64,000 bases of DNA from Ophiobolus disseminans (Eukaryota > Ascomycota > Dothideomycetes > Pleosporales > Phaeosphaeriaceae): positions 14,802 through 78,801 of the forward strand of contig MU006230.1 in assembly GCA_010093685.1 (NCBI GenBank). Direction: 5' to 3'. The position numbers were made by a program, and so were the translations under genes. Position 1 is the first letter of the stretch. The number at the start of each line of letters is the position of its first letter. Below the pieces are notes generated by a model. It was not told the origin of the DNA, did no database searches, and saw only the letters and a list, made by a program, of their open reading frames with translations. Of this stretch, positions 56,126 through 64,000 are shown piece by piece.

Positions 56126-56582
56126 GAGGGAGCACGCAAAAAAGATTCGTAAAAGGAATCGATAGGTATCTTGGACGATGAATTGTAGATGGTGCGGGAT
56201 AATGAAGAATCAAGGAAGGCTGAGCGGGCTGTGTTTTCCAGCTGCTGCACACGTGACCACGCTAAATCTGTATCAAGTTAGCTCGCCTCAGCCTGATACC
56301 CAAAAAATTCTGCACAGCTGCTGAAGTCTACTAACCAACATCAATCCCTTCAAACGCACGAATTAAAAATCTTATAGGTTGTGTCGTCGAGAGACCTCAC
56401 GGAGGAACCCTTCGCTCCTAGATTGTCATGCACCTTGGAATGAAGGATGCGTAGCCTGTATGCTCACATCGTGAGGTAATATCAGGCTGGAATCGACCCA
56501 GCAGCTGCTGCAGCAACATAAATAACTAAACACTGACAGAAAATATGCACTGCTTCCTAAATAAAAAGAGCTCAGCATCTCA
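56126..56582. other. Upstream region of the kinase gene
   Basis: A T-arm-like hairpin (GCTGG...CCAGC around GTCGATT, reverse strand near 56480-56505) was checked, but no tRNA acceptor stem or anticodon arm fits. No gene. Confidence 0.4.
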
Positions 56583-57635
56583 TTATCCCGCACATAAATC
56601 CACACCCATCCCTACTCCATCACCTTCACCACCTACACCCACCTCCCTCCATCTCCCCCCAACAATCCCCCCCACCCTCCCCACCAACCTCCTTACCATC
56701 CCCAACCCCGGATCATGATCCGGATTCCCCTCCGCCACACACAACGCGCCCACCTTCTCACATCCCACAAACACCTCGAGCGCACTCATGACGTGCTCAA
56801 ACCTTGCGCCCGTATACTGCGGGACATTCGCGAGCGGGAAATCTCCCGCATCAATGGCGTCGATGTCCAGATGCACGAGTATGACGTCCACATGCTGGTC
56901 GAGATGTGCGAGTGCGTCGCGCGCGCACTGCTGCGAGTCGCGGGCTACAGCCGCCGCGGGCACGACTTTGAATCCATGCTCGAACAAATACGAAAAATGC
57001 TCGCGGGAATTGCCCTGATTGCGCATATTCGTTGCAAAAAACACCGTGTTCCTCTCATCACACATCGGCGCACCATCCAATTTCCCAAACCTGCGCATCG
57101 CGTCCAGAGCGCCGGGCGTGCGGAGCAGGTGGCACATATTCATGCCCGCAAAAGTTCCTGAGGTGCTGTCGAGCGGGGACGAGAGGTCGGTGTCGGCGTC
57201 GATGTAGACGAGGCCGATGCGGAGGGGGGAGAAGTGGGTGTGTAGGGCGGATAAGATGCCGGGCAACATGCTGCATTCGCCGCCGAGGATGAGCTGGAAG
57301 GGCGTCTCCTCTATATCCAAACCCCCTTCCTCATCTTTCATTCCATTTCTGGTCCCACTCCCCATGTGATGAAGTAAACTCCCCTCCACATCCACACAAA
57401 CACCCACATTCCTCTCCTCATCTCTCACCCCGCCCACCACTCTACCTTTCCCATCCCACAGCGCCGGTGTAGCCAGCGCCTCGTGTTCAGCCACAAGCGG
57501 CACCCCAGCGTCAAGCAGGGCCTGCACTATCCCCGCGTCCCGAAATGCTTGGGGGGCTTTTGATTTGCCGGGGATGAGGGAGCCGCAGTCCGCGGGGACG
57601 TATGTGATTGCGACGGAGGGGGAGGGGGCGGGCAT
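56583..57635 (-). CDS. Arginase-fold (ureohydrolase) protein with altered ligands
   Basis: Intronless; 350 residues from ATG 57635, or 389 if the upstream ATG at 57752 is used. The fold is clear: YVPADCGSLIPGKSKAPQAF at the start, then LILGGECSMLPG, IGLVYIDADTDLSSP, DVILVHLDIDAIDAGDFP and GALCVAEGNPDHDPGLG. In classical arginases the metal ligands lie in GGDHS, DAHxD and DxDxxDP. Here GGDHS reads GGECS and DAHxD reads DADTD, while DIDAID is kept. Two histidine ligands are thus replaced by Cys and Asp, so metal choice or activity probably differs from arginase. It may act on another guanidino or amidino compound. The start at 57635 is chosen because the upstream 39 codons are low-complexity. 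Confidence 0.82.
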   Translation of the reverse strand: MPAPSPSVAITYVPADCGSLIPGKSKAPQAFRDAGIVQALLDAGVPLVAEHEALATPALWDGKGRVVGGVRDEERNVGVCVDVEGSLLHHMGSGTRNGMKDEEGGLDIEETPFQLILGGECSMLPGILSALHTHFSPLRIGLVYIDADTDLSSPLDSTSGTFAGMNMCHLLRTPGALDAMRRFGKLDGAPMCDERNTVFFATNMRNQGNSREHFSYLFEHGFKVVPAAAVARDSQQCARDALAHLDQHVDVILVHLDIDAIDAGDFPLANVPQYTGARFEHVMSALEVFVGCEKVGALCVAEGNPDHDPGLGMVRRLVGRVGGIVGGRWREVGVGGEGDGVGMGVDLCAG

Positions 57636-57983
57636 GGTGATGGGTGGATGGGGAAGGGGGTTGTGTGGACTGGGCGGGATTTGGTGAAGGGCGGATTTAC
57701 AAGAACACTGGAACGGTGGAGAGGTATAATAAGCTGCGTCTATGAATTGCATTAGCTAATGCGATCCTACCACTTCCATAGGATTTCTGCATACCTGAAT
57801 TTCCAGTCGTCAACCTGCGCCTCTGACGTGAGCTTTGTCAGCCGCACAGCTTAGTAATACCGCATGACCTAATAATGATACCAGCTACCTGGGTATGTGC
57901 CATAACATGAAGCCAAGATCGGCGAATAGGATGTATACGACCTGCCTACATGCCCACACAAGCGTCTTTGTAACATCCCCCCC
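57636..57983. other. Intergenic between arginase-like and MFS genes
   Basis: Upstream region of the arginase-like gene. No other gene. Confidence 0.4.
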
Positions 57984-60255
57984 TCAGAATTTCTCCATCA
58001 AATTCTTCCTCACAGTCCACATGCGCGCCCTCTTCCCATACACATACATCGGAACAGAAAACATCATACACGCCAACTGAATGCCCCCAATCGCCAAAAA
58101 CGTCTTCTTACTCCCACTCGCCTCCAGCCAATGCGGGAAGAACAGCGAAAAGACAAAGCCGTGGAGGATATCTGTCGTATCGTTAGCAAATTGCACCTCA
58201 TAAAAGTGTACTTTCGCTTTAGCTTCGCTTTCGCTCATACTTACTCTTGCTCACATTCAGCGTAACCAGCGCCTCCCCCGCATAAACGCGATAACTATCG
58301 ACGACAAAAGTCACAGCCGTCGTACTCGCAAGACTACATCCAAAACTAATCACGCCAAAGAACACAGTCGGGACGATCCAATTGTCGCGCTCCTCCGCAC
58401 TCCATCCAAAGCCCATGAGCCCAATGACCGTGGCCAGCGTAATAGGCAGCGCCATGATGAGTCGGAACTCAGGTTCATACACGCCGTCGTTCTTGCGCGC
58501 CATGAAGCGCACCACTAAATCCGATACCTTGCCTGCAACAGCCGTGCCCAGCACGCCGCCTACGAAGGGCGAAATGTACACGAGCCCGACTTGTAGAGGC
58601 GTGAAGTTGTAGGACACGTCGTGGTATATGTGCGCCACGGATTCGGACAGTACGATGAGCCAGCCGACGGCGAGGGCGTAGACGAGCGAGGACCACAGGA
58701 CAGCGGGGTAGGCGTACAGGATGAAGGGGCGGACCATGACGCGCAGCCATTTGTCTTTGACGAGGCGTCCGTTCCAGGGCTTGAGGGAGTGGCGGTAGGA
58801 TTTGGCAGGCGCGGTGCGGTAGTAGTCGGTGTAGTGGATGGAGAACTGCTCTGAGGCTTGATCGGAGGAGGGGTTGGGGCGTAGGCCGTCGGCCATGGAG
58901 GAGTGGCTGCGGCTCTCGGCTTGGCTGTCTTGTTTTTCGGGGTCTGGGACTTGGTTGTGGACTGGAGGGAAATACTCGGCCGGTGTTCCTGGGGCGGAAT
59001 GCACGCTGATAGGCGAGCGAGGGGTATGATGGCCTTCATCGTTGCGATCCGAGCCGTGTGCATGATCAATACGAGAAGTTTCCGTCTCGGCCTTGGGGTC
59101 TTCCGCGAATCCAACGTGAGCAGTCTTGTGAGCTTTGGCGGGTCGCTCCACAGGAGACGTCGGGATGATACCTTCTGGCTGCGGTGGTTGTACATGCCCA
59201 TCTTTCTTTGCATGTCTCCCTGGCAAGTGGAGATGGCTTCTCCTGTGGGGGCTGTGATCTCGGCTCCTGGTATGGCGCTTAGCCGGCCGCGGTGCTCTGT
59301 CCCAGAAGGTCTCCGGCACGAAGAAGAAGATGAGGAAGAAGCAGAATCCGACCACCATAGCAGTAACCCAGAACACCCACCTCCAGCCCAGCGACTGCAC
59401 GATGACAGCGCTAACAAGAGGGATGAGATTCTTTCCTCCGAGTAGCAGGAGCGTGTAGATGCCCAGCCGATACGCTCGCTCGTGCAGAAAGAATATCTCG
59501 GCAATCGTGGCGCTCGGCAGACATTCGACCGGGCTCACGGCAAAGCCCTGCACAATACGTGCAACAACCAAACTCGCATAGTTCGGCGATAGGGCGCACC
59601 ATATCGACGCCAGCGTGAACAGAATAATGGCGGCCAGATACACCGGCCTCTTGCCATACAGAATAGCCGTGGGCGACGCAACTACACTGCCCAGCCCCAG
59701 ACCCAGCATATACAGCCCCGTTGTCAACGCGACCTGGGGAATCGTGACATCGTACGTCCTCGCGACATCATTGAAGCCTGCGGCCAGCAACGGCGTCATG
59801 CCGCCGCCGACCATGCAGTAGAAGCCCAGCGACACGAGGGCGAGGTCGCGTCGCACCTGCCGCCAGTTCAGCGGGTCGTTTGCCGAGTCCTCGGGCTGGG
59901 GCTCGAGGATGAAGCGGCCATCCTTTGTGCGTTTCTTGTCTGGCGGCTGGCGGGAGCTGCGCGATGTGCTTCTGCGGGCGTAGACGGAGGGCAGCGAGGA
60001 GGCGGATGTGCGTGCGTGGGCGTGCTGGAGGCCGAGCGGCTCGTTGCGGTTGTGTGTGCGCGAGAGGAGGATGACGGAGCCTGGGCGGTGTTAGTGTCAT
60101 GTAAGCTGTGGTGGTTTGGGGGGTGTAGTTGTACCAGGCACTTCGTCTGTCTCCGGGTCGCTCAGGATGCCTAGGTTCCACTTGCGTGGTGCACCTGCCT
60201 CTTTCTCGGAAGCAGGGGTCGTGCTTGCATTCCGCCACGGCTTGAAGTTGACCAT
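57984..60255 (-). CDS. MFS transporter with a large central loop
   Basis: Three exons (60255-60135, 60080-58245, 58171-57984) give 714 residues. A polar N-terminus leads to DPLNWRQVRRDLALVSLGFY, the usual entry to the first helix of fungal DHA1-type drug:H+ antiporters. Conserved motif-A-like PTAILYGKRPVYLAA and RIVQGFAVSPVECLPSATIA follow. The cytosolic loop between helices 6 and 7 is about 170 residues and rich in His, Ser, Pro and Arg (HTRSRDHSPHRRSHLHLPGR). The second half ends FSLFFPHWLEASGSKKTF plus a last helix. Without exon 3 the final helices would be lost; the A/GTAAG...ACAG/AT splice restores them. Substrate unknown. The loop probably serves regulation. Confidence 0.88.
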
Positions 60256-60710
60256 GCTGGGCTGCAAACAATGTCGAGTCTGTCTCGGTGGTATCAAGAA
60301 CGAAAGTCAACGATGCAAGTGGAGGTGATAAACGAATGCTACAAGTACGACCGACGCTACTACTCTCTCACGCGGACGGCGCAACACACGCTCTTGGGCA
60401 AATGTTCCCCACACCAGGCATGCACAAGAAGCAGGTGACTACCTCTCGAGTCTCCATTGTCGAAGGAATGCGGCGGTGTAAGCATCAGATAGGACCACGA
60501 GGGACAGTGGACGTGCACATGGTGTGGTGAAAGTGGGTCTCTTGAAGCGCCAGCCGCGGTCCGCGACCTTTTGTTGGCTGCACCCTGACGTGTGCCAAGC
60601 GATCATCAGATACTGTGCAGGAAGGTTACTCGGATGGACACGCAGATGCGTGAAACGTATGTATTGTCGCTATCTATGCAGATGCTCTAGTGCTATCAAG
60701 TCCTTCATAT
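60256..60710. other. Intergenic, nothing recognised
   Basis: Upstream of the MFS gene and downstream of the glycosyltransferase gene. No supported gene. Confidence 0.4.
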
Positions 60711-63700
60711 CTATTCCTCATGTCGCTGCAATTGCTTCCAATTCTCCAGCACCTGCGCCTTTTCCTCCTGCGACGCATGCTGCAGATCCGAATTAGTTTG
60801 CCGCAGCCGTATAAGATACAACTCGGCCTGAAGTGTCGTGAGACGATGTTTAGTTAGTGCCCGCTCGATGCCTTTGAGCGTATATCCCGGCACGCCCCAG
60901 ATCGCTGCACGCGCGTTAGCCCACGGTTCCGCAACACACATGTGTACTTACCAGCCATTGTGTGGCAGCCGAAGCCATACACACCCCGCCCGATGCCCTT
61001 GGGGAAGCCTAGAGGGCCTTCGTTCTTGGCTCCGAGATAGGGGTGCCTGATTAGGCCGCTGAAAGCTTCGTAGAGACCGAGAGTGAATTCCTGGTTGTGG
61101 GCGTCAGCTATTGACAGCGGTCTTGGTGCGGAGGGACGAACCTTTCCAGCCACGCCTAGTCCACTGCCCAGTCCGACTATCTCATCACGACGTCTATGCC
61201 TTTCATTAGTAATGACATAGGAAGGCATGTTGCGGAAGCCGTTGGCTATGTTGTAGAAGAATGCAACTGGTGCTGTTGAATGTCAGCTACACCTCGTCAT
61301 GCGTAATCATCTAGCTCTCACTTCTCAGGCTCGTCTTCGTCAAATCTCCAGCATAACGAACTGTCGCCATTGTCACTTGACGCGCACGTCCCTGCTCAGC
61401 TTCCTTCGCAGCTATACGGGCTTGGATCCTGACTGGTCCCCGTAGACGAGGCTCCTTGTTGATGTTGTCGTGGAAGGTGCCTTCATATGTCTTATGCGCC
61501 ATTCTCATAGCAAGCTTTTCCATTTGGGCAGAGCTGAGGCCTTGTCCTGTAGCGAGACCATTGGATTCGTTCGTCTCTAGAATGTCCTTGGTCGTTCCCG
61601 GACGATGCTCGTCGGCTGGCCGCCTTTTCAGGCGCTCGGAGTAATCCGAGGTGTTGGTAACGATGGTGGAAAAGAATCCTGCTACAGCGGCTAGGGCACC
61701 AATGATTGGAAACTCTGCACCTTCGTGTATATCTGCTTACGTTAGTTGATTGCATCAATGTCCTGGGGTGAAGTCTTACACCAATGTCTGTGGCGTAGTC
61801 TGAAGGCTGTTAGTTTGCTTACATCTCCGATCAGTAGGCTTGGAAATTACCCACAGTCGTAATTGCTTCGAGATGATTAGTTTCTGCTCAGCAAGCACTG
61901 CAACCGCAAGCCCGCTAAGATGGGCCCCTGTTTTCTTGTCTCTCCATACCGCCAGGCGCTCAGGGCAGACATGACACCTCATCTCGTCCACCCTCAACGC
62001 CTGTTCAAAGTCGCGCACTGTCTCCGCAGCTCCATCCTCTTCTGCGATGCGAGCGGCCATCTCCTTGACAGCTATGCCCACGTCATCTCTTAGCGCAAAT
62101 TTAATACTGGCTGCCAAGGTCTCGGGCGTCATCTGCTTGAAGGCTATGGGCTTCGGTCCAGCCCCAGCTTTGGCAATCATCTGCCCCCAGAAGGGTTGGT
62201 CGCCGAAGAAAGGTACGACGACTGTGGGTTTCCCGAGGGCTATACCTGCAGCTGTCGTGCCTGCACCTCCATGGTGCACCACGCATGAGACGCGTTGGAA
62301 GAGCCAGTCCTAGACATTGGCATGCGAGTTAGTTTCTGCATAGCATACAATTATCGGCATGTGGATTCTTACATGAGGACAATTGCCAATCATATAGATG
62401 TTATCCGGTACGTCGTCTGTGCCCATGCCGCCCCATCCCTTTGACATAATCGCGCGTACTCCAACCAACTCGACAGCCTTGAAGATCAATTTCGTGAGTG
62501 CCAAGGGATCAGCGACGACAATTGAGCCAAAGCCAATGTATACTGGAGGAGGACCATCGGCGAGGAAAGCGGCTAAGTCGTCTGGAGGCGTATAAGATGA
62601 GCCAAGCTTGAGAAATGAAAAGCCTGTTACGTTCAGGTGTGCCGGCCAGTCTGGCGGCTTCGGAATAAGGGTTTGCGACCAGAGGTAAGAATGAGGAACA
62701 CGAAGTCGTTGAAGTAATTGAAAGCCCCACAAAGGACTAATCTGTTCGAAATGGTTAGTATGCACTAAACTGATGGAATTGAACAAAGCTCTTACCGGCT
62801 CGAGCTTGAGCGTCTGCGTTCGAAATTTATTGATGAGATCTCCGAGCCTGTGGTGTGTTAGCGTATGGATACCTAGGATGTCCTGTCTCTAATCGTGCCA
62901 AACCTTACCCTTGCCATGTCATCAATTCCATGATTGCGAAGCTGAAGTAGTTGGCCACGGACTTGTCGACATCGCCATACTCCATTGCGGCCAACGGATG
63001 ATGGAATGTCTTAGTTGGCGACCAAGGCATAGTAAATACGATATGAAGGGGTATACCAAGCTTCTCCGCGCAATGAATATGGCCCATGGATGGAGGGTTG
63101 GCGATAATGACATCCGCAATGAACAAGCTATCGGTGTTGTCCACATCGATAGCTGTGGTCTTGGGGCCCATGCCATTTCCGGCTTCGATGCAGCTTCGCC
63201 AGGTACCTTCAAACATCTCGGCCATCTCTTTTCTTCGCTTGGCAATGTCGCCGGCTTTGATGCTTTCCCTGCCGGGCAATAGTCCAGGATTCTTCACCAT
63301 GTACGCCATCAAGGCCTCTGGGTCACCCCCAATCGAGAAGAATTCCAATCCATTGCTCTCCTGTACGTAATATTAGTAACCGCGCATGTGGGTTAGTCCA
63401 GGTCAATAACAGCCGTTGCTACTCACGACAAAGTCCTTGAAGGCAGGATGTGTGCAAATCCGTACTCTATGCCGATGTGGCGGCGCTTGAAGCAGCTTCG
63501 CGATGGGTATGAATGGCTGCACATCTCCTCTCGAGCCACAGATATGGATAGCAATGTGTAAGCGTGGCGCAGGGAGGATTATCAGCCGTCCAGAATCGGT
63601 GCGCTGCTTGGGAGTTGCGCTAGTTTTGCTTGCTATGTCTCGCTGCGCATTCTCGAACCAGTGCTCAAGTCGCTTCGGGCTGTTGTGAAATCGAACAGCG

Positions 63701-63792
63701 ACCTGACCGAAGGTGGTGACCTTGCCTGACGTCTGGGATTTTGAGTCGTGAAATTCATCGTCTTCTGAAGATCTGGTAAAGCACGAAGGCAT
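60711..63792 (-). CDS. UDP-glycosyltransferase, sterol glucosyltransferase type
   Basis: Ten exons give 865 residues with frame kept: 63792-63427, 63360-62909, 62847-62796, 62741-62373, 62309-61851, 61806-61782, 61732-61322, 61272-61142, 61090-60952 and 60904-60711. The N-terminal GT28 fold is LHIAIHICGSRGDVQPFIPIAKLL. The C-terminal donor-binding signature is CVVHHGGAGTTAAGIALGKP, followed by TVVVPFFGDQPFWG. Exon 6 is only 25 nt. The family includes sterol 3-beta-glucosyltransferases (Atg26), but the PH and GRAM domains of Atg26 are absent, so the acceptor is uncertain. The C-terminal 280 residues (AGIWGVPGYTLKG-like end) are a fungal extension without known function. It probably transfers glucose from UDP-glucose to a sterol or similar lipid. 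Confidence 0.9.
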
Positions 63793-64000
63793 TACGGAGG
63801 AGCGTCGAGCGGTGCGATCAATGATGTACCTAGGTATGTCGCGATATTTACCTGTGAGAGATGCATATGCTGGGGGGTGTCATCCTTGCTGCCTGAGGCG
63901 ATTCGTCCAGATTACAACGCTCGCGCCGTCGAGGTGTCCGGGTCCTGGCATGGGGGAAGGCTGATCGCGCCAAGCAAAGCTCGGCCGAGGAGGAGCGACC
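63793..64000. other. Upstream region of the glycosyltransferase gene
   Basis: No gene seen before the window end. Confidence 0.4.

Noticed and set aside
56475..56510. Possible tRNA T-arm
   Set aside because: The hairpin GCTGG/CCAGC has loop GTCGATT rather than TTCRANY, and no acceptor, D or anticodon arms fit on either strand.
58560..59504. 314-codon reverse frame within the MFS gene
   Set aside because: Out of frame with the clear transporter exon and very rich in Ser/Pro/Arg; a shadow of the loop region.

Overview
The window is nuclear DNA from a filamentous ascomycete, most likely a dothideomycete. Genes carry short introns (about 44-110 bp) with GT...CTAAC/CTGAC...AG signals. Fungal-specific families are present: a division-1 chitin synthase, the monopolin subunit Csm1/Pcs1, a hybrid histidine kinase, PL9 pectate lyase, a phenol-hydroxylase-type flavoprotein and fungal MFS transporters. 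The left transposon block shows repeat-induced point mutation (RIP, CpA to TpA).

Layout. Positions 1-9.8 kb are an AT-rich nest of RIP-damaged LTR retrotransposons. A Copia element (plus strand) ends in an LTR at 1599-2004. It interrupts a Gypsy-type LTR remnant (2010-2086), which itself sits in the gag of a minus-strand Copia relic whose 5' LTR is 3542-3766. Next to these lies a complete Gypsy chromovirus, 4048-9819, with 269-bp LTRs, a perfect CTTAC target duplication, gag, protease, RT, RNase H, integrase and chromodomain.

From about 10 kb on the DNA is gene-dense. In order: a frameshifted member of a small 'LPGEIRN' family, a small membrane protein, a candidate small secreted protein, CUZ1 (AN1 zinc finger/UBL), a truncated GCN5-like acetyltransferase, an unresolved hypothetical locus, PUS4, a Dal5-type MFS transporter divergent from an FMO, a PL9 pectate lyase, an intact LPGEIRN paralogue, a C2H2 protein, a hybrid histidine kinase divergent from a RecQ helicase, a solo Copia LTR, Csm1/Pcs1, an SDR divergent from a phenol 2-monooxygenase-like gene, chitin synthase, ATP19 divergent from MTP18, a hypothetical gene, a frameshifted hypothetical locus, a protein kinase, an arginase-fold protein, a large-loop MFS transporter and a ten-exon UDP-glycosyltransferase.

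Most genes are unrelated housekeeping or accessory functions and I see no biosynthetic cluster. The most notable signals are: (i) the chromovirus, whose predicted transcript 5' end is complementary to its own primer-binding site, implying self-priming, and whose two LTRs differ only by RIP-type changes, all in one LTR; (ii) a GCN5-like protein ending just after the acetyl-CoA core; (iii) a GC-AG intron and a 25-nt microexon required for reading frame; (iv) an arginase-fold protein with altered metal ligands; (v) a head-to-head pair of mitochondrial inner-membrane genes, ATP19 and MTP18. Splice sites were inferred by eye and checked for frame closure; no transcript data were available.
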